Shown here: positions 27,982-36,010 of the stretch, one piece after another
How positions within the stretch are numbered: the first letter of the stretch is position 1
How the letters are laid out: the number at the start of each line of letters is the position of its first letter
Source: CBDFKJ01 sp965248805
GTDB taxonomy: Bacteria; Pseudomonadota; Alphaproteobacteria; UBA6615
Direction of reading: 5' to 3'
NCBI GenBank assembly: GCA_965248805.1
Contig: CBDFKJ010000009.1
Coordinates: 310,001-374,000, forward strand
Length of the DNA: 64,000 nt
The notes under the pieces: generated by a model
Told to the model about the DNA's origin: nothing
The model's input: the letters and a program-made list of their open reading frames with translations, nothing else
Databases searched by the model: none
Program-made: the position numbers and the translations under genes

Positions 27982-28530
27982 TCAATCCAAGCCCACAGCT
28001 CTTAGCACCATTTCAAACAGTTCGTCGGGTCGATTTGTTGTCCCTTTGGCACCCCTTTCTTTGAATTCTGCTATGTGATTAGGTGCTCTTGAACCAGCGT
28101 AGATTAGGAACGGCGTTTTGTCCCCCTGTGAACGAAGTGCGTCCAACAATGTGTACCCCGCGCGCCGATCCGGCGGACGACCCATGTCCGAAATTATGGC
28201 ATCAAATTTGGCATGAGATACCTGTTCCAGCGCCTCCTCGGTTGAAGTTGCCAATTTGAATCGAACGCCAAGCACCTCAAGTGATCGACGCTCGTGAACG
28301 TTGTTTTGGGGGCGATCATCGACCCACAAGACGTGTTTGCCCAGTGCCTCAGTTAGCGAATGGTGAGACGCCTTGGCGATTTGCTCTGCCAAGGTTCTGG
28401 TAAATCTCTCAATCTCTCCGGGAGAAATGTCCTCACTAGTGGATTGATCGGAACGAAAGAGTTCGAATTGGGATTCCGTATTTTGCTGTGGTATGCGAAT
28501 CTGGCGCATGCGCAGTGGAATCTCCTTCAC
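27982..28530 (-). pseudogene. Receiver-domain protein with N terminus replaced by IS630 sequence
   Basis: The native part (28436 down to 27982) encodes a CheY-like receiver: HVLWVDDRPQNNVHERR, the phospho-acceptor in DAIISDMGRPPDRRAGYTLL, and FLIYAGSRAPNHIAEF. The usual conserved Lys is replaced in KGTTNRPDELF. The first ~31 residues of the present frame (MKEIPLRMRQIRIPQQ...) are antisense transposon end, because an IS630 element inserted at TA 28437-28438. Beyond the far IS end, the same frame stays open at 29582-29605 (VTSDLRWP), a possible original start. The gene is AT-richer than its surroundings, suggesting transfer. Whether the hybrid is expressed is unknown. Confidence 0.72.
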
Positions 28531-29579
28531 CCTATCCGCCGGCGACCGTCAGCGATTGCGCGCGGTCGTCGCGGATCCCAAGAGCCCGCAGAAACACGTC
28601 TGGCGGGCACATATTGTCCTTCTCAGCGGCGAGGGTCTGGGCACCTCGGCGATCATGACCGAGACCGGCAAGTCCAAGACCTGCGTGTGGCGCTGGCAAG
28701 AGCGGTTCATGCACGAGGGTGTCGGCGGCCTGCTTCGCGACAAGTCCCGTCCGCCCGGCAAGGCGCCGGTCCCGCTCGATCGTGTCGCCGAGATCGTGCG
28801 CCTGACGCAGCAACCGCCGCCGTTTGAGGCGACCCACTGGACGTTGCGCGCGATGGCCAGGGCGGCCGGTATTGCCGCCTCGACGGTGCAGGCGATCTGG
28901 AAGGCTCACGGTCTCAGCCCGCACCGCTGGCGCAACTTCAAGCTGTCGACCGACCCTGCCTTCGCCGAGAAACTCACCGATATCGTCGGCCTGTATGTCG
29001 ACCCGCCGGCCCATGCGGTGGTGTTGTCGATCGATGAGAAGTCACAGATCCAGGCGCTCGACCGCCGGTCTGCCGATGAAGAAGGGACGCGCCGGCACCA
29101 TGACCCATGACTACAAACGGCACGGCACGACCACGCTGTTTGCGGCGCTCAACGTTCTGGACGGAACGGTGATCGGCCAGAACATGCAGCGCCACCGCCA
29201 TCAGGAGTTCATCCGCTTCCTCAACCGCATCGAGCGCACGGTGCCGGCGGACAAGGCCATCCACGCGATCGTCGACAACTACGCGGCGCACAACAAGGAC
29301 AAGGTCCGCGCCTGGCTCGCCCGCCATCCGCGCTGGACTTTCCACTTCACACCGACCTCCTGCTCGTGGCTCAATGCCGTCGAGGGCTTCTTCGCAAAAC
29401 TCACCCGGCGGCGGCTCAAGCACGGCGTCTTCCATTCCGTCGTCGATCTCCAGGCCGCAATCAACCGCTTCGTCCGCGAATACAATGCGGCCAACCCACA
29501 GCCATTCATATCGAAAGCCGACCCCGACGACATCATCGCAGCCCGAAACCGAGGGTTCCAAACGTTGGAATCAATCCAC
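28439..29579 (+). mobile_element. IS630-family element, copy A
   Basis: 1141 bp, ends GTGGATTGATCGGA and GGAATCAATCCAC, flanked by the duplicated TA target (28437-28438 and 29580-29581) that IS630 elements require. Its transposase frame starts at ATG 28493. Copy B at 50879-52014 is nearly identical. It has cut the receiver-domain gene. Confidence 0.93.
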
Positions 29580-29581
29580 TA
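28493..29581 (+). pseudogene. IS630 transposase, copy A, broken by 7-bp tandem duplication
   Basis: The N-terminal half has the helix-turn-helix pair (GTSAIMTETGKSKTCVWRWQ; ARAAGIAASTVQAIWKAHG) and the first catalytic Asp in VVLSIDEKSQIQALDR. At 29098-29111 the 7-mer CCATGAC is present twice where copy B has one, shifting the frame; the first frame stops at 29108-29110. The C-terminal half (YKRHGTTTLFAALN, IVDNYAAHNKDKV with the second Asp, SWLNAVEGFFAKLTRR with the Glu) continues in another frame to TAG 29579-29581. No active enzyme is expected from this copy. Confidence 0.9.
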
Positions 29582-29662
29582 GACCACCCCGCTGGCCATC
29601 GTAGGTCAGACGTCACGCGACTAGCAACAAAGTAGGACTTGTTCGGCGGAAACGGCCGCTCC

Positions 29663-30064
29663 TGGCTGAGGCTGTTGAAGAACTCGGATGTGAGCCGGTT
29701 ATTGATGCCCGCTGGTAGAAGCGGATATTTTGGTTCCGCTGCCGGCCGATGCCGGGGCGGGCTTGGTGTTCTGGATCGATTGGTTTGGGTTCATTCCGGC
29801 ATTGATCATGCGATGACGGATCTCGGCGGCGGTATGGCGGCGCGTTTCACCACTGACGCAGCCAAGCGAGTTGCAGAACCCCATCGATCTTGCGCAACAA
29901 GTGATCCGCAGGAACCCGATCCTCGAGACAAAACTCATAGAAAAGACGGTCTTGACGACCAACAGACGCGCCCATTATCGCCGTGACCTCCCGCTGGTAG
30001 CATCAGCATCAGGGAATCACGCCAGCACGAGCCGCTAAAAGGACTTCTTCAACAGCCTCAGCCA
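29663..30064 (-). mobile_element. Internally deleted IS1182-type element (MITE-like)
   Basis: A 402-bp unit bounded by perfect 20-bp inverted repeats, TGGCTGAGGCTGTTGAAGAA at 29663-29682 and its complement at 30045-30064. On the minus strand, ATG 29975 begins a 42-residue fragment (MGASVGRQDRLFYEFCLEDR, then VPADHLLRKIDGVLQLAW) that matches the start of IS1182-family transposases, ending at TGA 29847-29849. The rest of the transposase is absent. Both ends are kept, so it could be moved in trans by a full element. Its ends differ from the IS1182 fragment at 3688, so it is a different element. Confidence 0.8.
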
Positions 30065-30141
30065 ATCTGCGACAACGCCAGCAAAGCACCAGATTTCCGC
30101 ATTCGGGGCAATCTCGGGCGGCGCAATAATGAGTGTACGAG

Positions 30142-30489
30142 TCAGAACAACCGGGCGCCGTTGGGGACGTCGCGGTCGGGGGCGATGAGGACGACGGCGG
30201 CGCCCGCGACGCTCGCGGCGTCGGGAAAGCCGAGCACCAGGACTTCGGAGAGGAACTTGCCGATCTGGCGCGGTGCGAAGTCGACCACGGCGGCGACCTG
30301 GCGGCCGATCAGCGTCTCCGGCGTGTAGTGAACGGTGAGCTGTGCCGAGGATTTCTTCTCTCCGATCTCCGGTCCGAAATCGATCCACAGCTTGATGGCG
30401 GGCGTGCGTGCCTCGGGGAACGGCTCGGCGCGGATCACGGTGCCGCAACGGATATCGACCTTGGCGAAATCGTCGAAGGCGATGGTCAT
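30142..30489 (-). CDS. csaA: tRNA-binding-domain protein CsaA
   Basis: 115-residue single OB-fold protein of the CsaA/EMAP-II type (FAKVDIRCGTVIRAEPFPEA, KLWIDFGPEIGEKKSSAQLT, VAAVVDFAPRQIGKFLSEVL). CsaA binds tRNA-like RNA and has been described as a secretion-related chaperone in Bacillus; the role here is not established. It is full length. A diverged, broken copy lies at 31250-31519 beside the intact tetR gene, and this copy is followed upstream by a tetR 3' fragment (30500-30600), so the two segments are duplicates. Confidence 0.88.
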   Translation of the reverse strand: MTIAFDDFAKVDIRCGTVIRAEPFPEARTPAIKLWIDFGPEIGEKKSSAQLTVHYTPETLIGRQVAAVVDFAPRQIGKFLSEVLVLGFPDAASVAGAAVVLIAPDRDVPNGARLF

Positions 30490-30499
30490 CGCGCGGATG

Positions 30500-30600
30500 T
30501 CAGGACGCGTCTTCGTCCGCGTGTTGATTGTCCGCGCGATGCAGGCCGATCATGGCGGCCAAGCTCTCGGCGCGGCGCAGCAGGCGGTCTAGCGTCGCAT
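30500..30600 (-). pseudogene. 3' fragment of a TetR-family gene (duplicate)
   Basis: Encodes the last ~33 residues (LDRLLRRAESLAAMIGLHRA, then DNQHADEDAS and a stop) and aligns, at a constant offset of 1030 bp, with the 3' end of the tetR gene at 31530. Likeness ends near 30600. It is the edge of the csaA duplication and cannot make a regulator. Confidence 0.8.
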
Positions 30601-30754
30601 CGGGCTGTTGGGCGGCGCGCCTCCGAACCGGGTGAGGCTGCGTCGCGCCGACATCACCGGTCACTACATGGCCTTCGTCATCGCCAAGGGCACGGTTCGC
30701 ATGAGCGGAACAGCCGCAAAAGCGAGCGCGCCATGGTGGGCACCGCCAGCAGCC

Positions 30755-31012
30755 TCAGCATCTGCATTCGGTAAGGATGTTGGCCGCACTCCTGAGACGC
30801 TTTTGCGCGTCTTCATGTTCCCCGATTTCGTGCAAGGCTTCGCCACGCGCGCGAAGTTCCCTCGCTTCCTTCAATTTCACTTCCTCATGGCCCTCCGCGT
30901 TTATCACGATATCGACGTCGAATTGGGCCATGAGGGTTTCGCACTGGTCAGCCAATGCCGGAGCCGCAAGAATCGCCAGTACGGTTGCGGCCGCTAATGT
31001 TCGCGCAATCAT
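30755..31012 (-). CDS. Small secreted protein of unknown function
   Basis: 85 residues: a clear signal peptide (MIARTLAAATVLAILAAPALA) then a ~64-residue mature part that is charged and helix-prone (VKLKEARELRARGEALHEIG), with one Cys near the start (DQCETLM) and two at the very end (TECRC). The mature region resembles a single helical hairpin repeat, perhaps TPR-like, but I do not recognise a family. It sits between the two halves of the csaA duplication. Confidence 0.6.
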   Translation of the reverse strand: MIARTLAAATVLAILAAPALADQCETLMAQFDVDIVINAEGHEEVKLKEARELRARGEALHEIGEHEDAQKRLRSAANILTECRC

Positions 31013-31249
31013 TGCATCCTCCTCGAATGTGGTCCCTGCTGAACGGAACCTCGCATGATATCAGATGCGGAGGAGCATTGGAACCGGCGATTGTATAGCG
31101 AGTTTGCGATCCAGCAGTCTGGTGCGCCAGTTCCCGGCATCGTCACATGACGCATCGACCGCAATCTTCGGCGCACTATCGGACTGCTCCCCGCGGCGGC
31201 CAGGTCGGAGCCTACGGCTGTGCCGATTGGTGCCCGCGGTGCGGGCATC

Positions 31250-31519
31250 GCCGGGGAAGCCGAGCACCAGGACTTCGGAGAGGAACTTGCCGATCTGGCG
31301 CGGTGCGAAGTTGACCACGGCGGCGACCTGGCGGCCGATCAGCGTCTCCGGTGTGTAGTGAACGGTGAGCTGCGCCGAGGATTTCTTCTCGCCGATCTCC
31401 GGTCCGAAATCGATCTACAGCTTGATGGCGGACGTGCGTGCCTCGGGGAACGCCTCGGCGTGGGTTACGGTGCCGCAGCGAATGTCGACCTTGGCGAAGT
31501 CGTCGAAGGCGATGGTCAT
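31250..31519 (-). pseudogene. csaA: Degraded csaA copy
   Basis: Reads MTIAFDDFAKVDIRCGTV like the intact copy, but a Trp codon has become TAG in AAGCTG-TAG-ATCGAT (near 31416-31418). Likeness to the intact copy is lost after VLVLGFPG near 31250, removing about 25 C-terminal residues. It lies 10 bp after the stop of the intact tetR gene, which is probably the ancestral position, so the copy in the original location is the dead one. Confidence 0.85.
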
Positions 31520-31529
31520 CAGTCGGGCG

Positions 31530-32156
31530 TCAGGACGCGTTCTCGCCCGGGTGCTGATTGTCCGCGCGATGCAGGCCGATCATGGCGGCGAGGCTCTCGG
31601 CGCGGCGCAGCAGCCGGTCGAGCGCAGCCATCGTGCGCGCCAGATCGGGATCGTCGTCGTTCAGCCAGATGCGTAGCGCCACCAGATAGAGCGCGGCCAG
31701 CCCCTTGACCCGCAACGCGCCGCGGACGCCGGCCGGCGACAAGCCGGCGGCCTCCAGCATGCAGGCCATCGAACGCGCGTAGCAGGGCGCGAACAGCGCC
31801 AGCAGCGGAGGCTCTCGCGGCAGATCTGCGGCGATCGCCGCGACCGCATCGCGGTGCGGCGCCAGTGCATCAAATCGCCGCATCAACACATCGAACAGCC
31901 GGTCGCGGGGCGATTCGTCGCCGAGCTCCGAGTCGCCGCCGGCCAGCACCGCCGAGTCGATGCGGCGCATGAAGGCACCGAGGATGGCCGGGCGTGATGG
32001 GCAGACGCGGTACACCTCCGCCAGAGGCAGTTTCGCTTCCCGCGCGACCGCGGCCAGCGTCACGCCGCGCCAGCCGCGCGTGACCGCCAGCGCCAACGCT
32101 GCGTCGATGACGCGATCCGTCGGGTCGGCTGCCTTGCGTTGGGCTCGTTTTGCCAT
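31530..32156 (-). CDS. TetR-family transcriptional regulator
   Basis: 208 residues. The N-terminal helix-turn-helix is DRVIDAALALAVTRGWRGVT followed by LAAVAREAKLPLAEVYRVCP, typical of TetR proteins. The C-terminal ligand domain has no diagnostic motif. It is transcribed toward the csaA remnant and lies 47 bp downstream of proC on the same strand. Target and ligand are unknown; self-regulation or control of csaA/proC would be a guess. Confidence 0.82.
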   Translation of the reverse strand: MAKRAQRKAADPTDRVIDAALALAVTRGWRGVTLAAVAREAKLPLAEVYRVCPSRPAILGAFMRRIDSAVLAGGDSELGDESPRDRLFDVLMRRFDALAPHRDAVAAIAADLPREPPLLALFAPCYARSMACMLEAAGLSPAGVRGALRVKGLAALYLVALRIWLNDDDPDLARTMAALDRLLRRAESLAAMIGLHRADNQHPGENAS

Positions 32157-32203
32157 GGCGTCAGCTTACGCCCATCGGTCGGGACTGTTAAGGATGCGCC
32201 GGA

Positions 32204-33025
32204 TCAACCGGCAAGATCGCGCGACCGCTGGGCCGCGGCGGCAACGGCGCGGGTCATCAATGCCGTCAGCCCGTCCTCGGCCATGAGCACCTCCAGCGCC
32301 GCCGCCGTAGTTCCGCCGGGGCTGGTGACGTTGCGGCGTAGCGTCGCGGCATCCTCGCTCGCCTGGTCCAGCAGGGCGCCGGCGCCGGCGACCGTCTCGC
32401 GTGCCAATTGCGCCGCCACCTCCGGTGCCAGACCGGCCCTGGCGCCGGCCTCGGCCAGTGCCTCGACCAGCAAAAACACGTACGCCGGACCGCTCCCCGA
32501 GACCGCTGTTACGGCATCCATCAGCGGCTCTTCCTCGACCCATGCCACTGCGCCTACCGTGGCCATCAGCGCCTGTGCGCCCTTTCGTTGCGCTTTAGAA
32601 ACGTTTTCATTCGCATAGAGAACCGTCATGCCCTTGCCGACCGCCGCGGGCGTGTTGGGCATTGCCCGGACAACCGCAGCCTTAGCGCCCACATGCTTGG
32701 CGATGGTCGTGGTCAGGGTGCCGGCCGCCACCGACACGAACAGCGCGCCGGTATTGGCGTAGGCGCTCAAGGTCGGTAGCGCCTGGTCCATGACCTGCGG
32801 CTTGACGGCAAGGACCACCGCGATTGGCGCCCACGCCGGGTCGAGATCGCCGACGGCGCGCTTGAACGCGACGCCGCGGCGGGCGAATTCGGCGGTCTGC
32901 TGCCCCGGTTGAGGCTCGATCACGCGGAACCGCTCCGCTGGCAGGCCCTTGTTCAGCCAGCCGCGCAGCAACGCGCCGCCCATCTTGCCGCAGCCGACCA
33001 GCAGCAGAGGTCCGGCATCCACCAC
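32204..33025 (-). CDS. proC: Pyrroline-5-carboxylate reductase
   Basis: 273-residue NAD(P)H enzyme for the last step of proline synthesis. N-terminal Rossmann motif LLLVGCGKMGGALLRGWL, then VVLAVKPQVMDQAL, VRAMPNTPAAVGKGMTVLYA, and the C-terminal signature with VSGSGPAYVFLLVEALAEAG and LRRNVTSPGGTTAAALEVL. The ybjN-like gene ends 3 bp upstream of its start, so the two are likely co-transcribed. Confidence 0.95.
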   Translation of the reverse strand: MVDAGPLLLVGCGKMGGALLRGWLNKGLPAERFRVIEPQPGQQTAEFARRGVAFKRAVGDLDPAWAPIAVVLAVKPQVMDQALPTLSAYANTGALFVSVAAGTLTTTIAKHVGAKAAVVRAMPNTPAAVGKGMTVLYANENVSKAQRKGAQALMATVGAVAWVEEEPLMDAVTAVSGSGPAYVFLLVEALAEAGARAGLAPEVAAQLARETVAGAGALLDQASEDAATLRRNVTSPGGTTAAALEVLMAEDGLTALMTRAVAAAAQRSRDLAG

Positions 33026-33028
33026 TCG

Positions 33029-33532
33029 TTAGGCCTCGCCGATCGGCTCCAGCATTGCCGCCGCCAGGGCATCGACCGGATGGCGGCCGCCCCAGGCCAC
33101 ATATTGGAATGCGGGGTAGTAGCGCTCGACCTCGCGCAACGCGACATCGACAACGTCCTCGACCTGCTCCACCGTGGCGCCACCGGCACCGCGCAGCGGC
33201 AACGCCAGCCGAAAGGCGGGGATCCGGCTCTCCGCCGTGACCTCGAAGTGGCCCAGCCCGAGCCGCTCGTTGATCGAAGAGAGCAGCTCGAAGATCGCTG
33301 CCCGGCGCTGGCGCGGGACGCGGACGTCAAAGGCGCAGGTCAGCTGCAGAAGGCTGCTGACATCGCACCAGCTCAGCACCAAATAGCGGCTGCACCAGCC
33401 GCCCGGCACCTCCGCGATCAGCTCGTCATCGGCCGGACGGTCCACGCTGCCGTCCAGGGCGTTGACGATTTCTTCCACGATATCGAGCGGGTGTGCCCGC
33501 GTCGACGGCATCTGCAGCGGCGAATAGGTCAT
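33029..33532 (-). CDS. YbjN domain-containing protein
   Basis: 167 residues of the YbjN (type III secretion chaperone-like fold) family. Recognisable blocks are HPLDIVEEIVNALDGSVDR, LLSSINERLGLGHFEV and the VALREVERYYPAFQYVAWGG segment. In alphaproteobacteria this gene commonly precedes proC, as here. Molecular function is unknown; no signal peptide or membrane segment. Confidence 0.75.
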   Translation of the reverse strand: MTYSPLQMPSTRAHPLDIVEEIVNALDGSVDRPADDELIAEVPGGWCSRYLVLSWCDVSSLLQLTCAFDVRVPRQRRAAIFELLSSINERLGLGHFEVTAESRIPAFRLALPLRGAGGATVEQVEDVVDVALREVERYYPAFQYVAWGGRHPVDALAAAMLEPIGEA

Positions 33533-33721
33533 GGGCGAGGCCCTGTTCCGTGCCGACAGCGCGCCTGCACAAGCGGCATTGACTCCGCGCTAAAACACAA
33601 TAACTGGCGAGTCGCAAGCAGCTGACCACAAGATGCTGCAAATTGGCAAAGAGATTTGTCGCCGGCGCCGTGGATAACGTGCCGCGATAACGCCGCCGCG
33701 CGGGCGCGGCGGCGGGCGCCG

Positions 33722-34048
33722 TCAGCGGCGCTTGGAGCCGGTCGCGCGCCGTGTCGTTCGGCGGGTTGGTGCCGACCGGCGGCGCGGCGTCTTCTTAGGC
33801 GACGCCGGCAGGCGATCTTCCAGCGCTGCAACCCGCTCGGCCAACAGCTCCTGTTCGGCGCGTGCCTTGGTGGCCATCTCCTTGACCGCTTCGAACTCCT
33901 CACGCGGAACCAGGTCGAGCTCGGCCAGCAGGCGCTCGGCGCGTTGGCGGAACTGCGCCTGCACCTCGTCCTTCATGCCGGCGGCGACGCCGGCGGCACC
34001 GGAAACCAGCCGGGCCAGATCATCGAGCACGCGGTTTTGTGTCTGCAC
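33722..34048 (-). CDS. ubiK: Ubiquinone biosynthesis accessory factor UbiK (BMFP family)
   Basis: 108 residues: an amphipathic N-terminal helix (NRVLDDLARLVSGAAGVAAG), the block DLVPREEFEAVKEMATKARA leading into a C-terminal coiled coil (ELLAERVAALEDRL), then a basic tail (RRRSAPTRRTTRRATGSKRR). This is the BMFP/YqiC architecture. UbiK forms trimers that assist the Ubi complex and can bind lipids. The long Arg-rich tail is unusual for enterobacterial UbiK. A 190-bp gap to the ybjN-like gene contains nothing I recognise. Confidence 0.78.
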   Translation of the reverse strand: MQTQNRVLDDLARLVSGAAGVAAGMKDEVQAQFRQRAERLLAELDLVPREEFEAVKEMATKARAEQELLAERVAALEDRLPASPKKTPRRRSAPTRRTTRRATGSKRR

Positions 34049-34174
34049 GTCCTACTCCCTCGCCAAGTCGCAGGCCCGTTCAGGCGGGACCCCTCCTGCT
34101 CTAGGGCCGCGGCCGCATCTGTGCAAGAGCTGAGCGATTGCGGGGGCAGCAGGCAATCCCTATAAGTCTGGCCC

Positions 34175-35161
34175 ATGATCGTGGTGACCGGCGGCGCCGG
34201 CTTCATCGGCTCGAACCTCGTGGCCGGGCTGAACGCGGAAGCGAGCGACCCGATCATTGTATGTGACACCCTCGACGGCGGCGACAAATGGCGAAATTTG
34301 GCCAAACACGCCGTTGATGACGTGATTGCGCCGCCTCAGCTGTTCGATTGGCTCGACGCGCACGCTATGGATGTCAGTGCGATCTTCCACATGGGTGCGA
34401 TCTCGGCGACCACGGCGTCCGACGCCGACGCGGTGATTGCCACCAATGTGCGGCTGAGCCTGGATCTTTGGGACTGGTGCGGCCGCCATGGCGCCCGTTT
34501 CATCTATGCCAGCTCGGCCTCAGTTTATGGCGATGGCAGCGCCGGGTTTGCAGACGGCCAAACGCTTGGGGCGATGGCCGAACTACGGTCGTTGAACCTC
34601 TATGGCTGGTCTAAATTGACTGTCGACCGGCGGTTTGCTCGCCTGGCCGTGCATACGCGATCCTGCCCGCCGCAGTGGTGCGGGCTACGTTTCTTCAACG
34701 TCTATGGGCCGAACGAGTATCACAAGGAAGGCCAGCTCAGCGTCGCGCATGCCGCGTACGGGCAGATCCGCGACACCGGCGGCTGCCGCCTGTTCAAGTC
34801 CTATCGGTCCGACTTCGCCGACGGCGCCCAGCGGCGAGACTTCGTCTGGGTCGGCGACTGCATCGACGTCATGATTTTTCTGTATCGGAAGGCCGGCGTC
34901 AGTGGGTTGTTCAACGTTGGCACCGGCGAGGCGACGACGTTCGCCGCACTGGCCGAGGCCACTTTTGCGGCGATGGATCGGCCAGCGCGCATCGACTACA
35001 TCGACATGCCGGCGGCGTTGCGCGTGCACTATCAGTATCATACCCAGGCGGACATCCAGCGGCTGCGGGAGCACGGCTACACGCAGCCCTTTACGCCGCT
35101 GGCCGACGGCGTGCGAACCTATGTACAAGACTATCTGGCCACGGATGATCCCTATCGCTGA
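34175..35161 (+). CDS. rfaD: ADP-L-glycero-D-manno-heptose-6-epimerase
   Basis: 328-residue NADP-dependent epimerase (HldD/RfaD) producing the heptose donor for LPS inner core. Glycine-rich motif VTGGAGFIGSNL, then WRNLAKHAVDDVI, IFHMGAISATT, the catalytic YxxxK in LYGWSK, and GLRFFNVYGPNEYHKEGQLS which is specific to this epimerase. Implies a heptose-containing LPS. ATG 34175 is the natural start. Confidence 0.94.
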   Translation: MIVVTGGAGFIGSNLVAGLNAEASDPIIVCDTLDGGDKWRNLAKHAVDDVIAPPQLFDWLDAHAMDVSAIFHMGAISATTASDADAVIATNVRLSLDLWDWCGRHGARFIYASSASVYGDGSAGFADGQTLGAMAELRSLNLYGWSKLTVDRRFARLAVHTRSCPPQWCGLRFFNVYGPNEYHKEGQLSVAHAAYGQIRDTGGCRLFKSYRSDFADGAQRRDFVWVGDCIDVMIFLYRKAGVSGLFNVGTGEATTFAALAEATFAAMDRPARIDYIDMPAALRVHYQYHTQADIQRLREHGYTQPFTPLADGVRTYVQDYLATDDPYR

Positions 35162-35182
35162 GTCGCAGGAAAGGGGCGCTCC

Positions 35183-36010
35183 ATAGAGACAACGATATCC
35201 GCGCTCGGTTTTCCCGAGATCGACCCGGTGGCGATCCGACTGGGACCCTTTGCCGTGCGCTGGTACGCGCTGGCCTACATCGCCGGGCTGCTGCTGGGCT
35301 GGGCCTATGTCGGCTGGCTGGTTCGCCGTTGGAAGAGCCGCCTCAGCCCCCAGGATATCGGCGATTTCCTGACGTGGGCGGTGATCGGCATCATCTCCGG
35401 CGGGCGGCTCGGCTACGTGTTGGTCTACCAACCCATCTACTACCTGCAGCATCCGGTCGAAATTCTCTACATCTGGAACGGCGGCATGTCGTTCCATGGC
35501 GGCCTGGTCGGTGTTGTCGTGGCGACGATCTGGTTTGCGCGGCGGCGCGGCATTGCTCTTTTCGACCTCGGTGACGCGGTCGCCTGCGCCGCACCGATCG
35601 GCCTGTTGCTGGGGCGCGCCGCCAATTTCATCAACGGCGAGCTCTTCGGGCGCGTGTCGGACGTGCCGTGGGCGGTGGTTTTTCCGAACGGCGGCCCGCA
35701 GCCGCGGCATCCGAGCCAACTCTATGAGGCCGCGCTGGAAGGCCTGCTGCTGTTTGTCATCCTGTTCTGGCTGGCGCGGTTCACGCGTGCCCGTGCCCAT
35801 CCCGGTTTGCTGGCGGGGGTCTTCCTGGCCGGCTACGGCGCGCTAAGACTGTGCGTCGAGTTCTTCCGCGAGCCCGATGCCCATCTGGGTGTCCTCCTGG
35901 GCGGCGCGACGATGGGCCAGTTGCTGTCGCTGCCGTTGATCGTGGGGGGACTTGCGTTGATCGTCTGGTCACGCAGCAGCCAGGCGCGCGGCGGGAGTGC
36001 CGCCGCATGA
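35183..36010 (+). CDS. lgt: Phosphatidylglycerol--prolipoprotein diacylglyceryl transferase, start codon ATA
   Basis: Inner-membrane enzyme moving diacylglycerol onto lipobox cysteines. Signature GRAANFINGELFGR with the surrounding membrane helices, plus HGGLVGVV and PRHPSQLYEA. The family's N-terminal FPEIDPV is encoded at 35210-35230, upstream of the first standard start (GTG 35228). No ATG, GTG or TTG occurs in frame between the preceding stop (35159-35161) and that GTG. ATA 35183 follows AGGAAAGGGG and gives a normal 275 residues, so initiation at AUA, or a mutated ATG, is the best reading. Its TGA overlaps the next ATG by 4 bp. Confidence 0.9.
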   Translation: METTISALGFPEIDPVAIRLGPFAVRWYALAYIAGLLLGWAYVGWLVRRWKSRLSPQDIGDFLTWAVIGIISGGRLGYVLVYQPIYYLQHPVEILYIWNGGMSFHGGLVGVVVATIWFARRRGIALFDLGDAVACAAPIGLLLGRAANFINGELFGRVSDVPWAVVFPNGGPQPRHPSQLYEAALEGLLLFVILFWLARFTRARAHPGLLAGVFLAGYGALRLCVEFFREPDAHLGVLLGGATMGQLLSLPLIVGGLALIVWSRSSQARGGSAAA

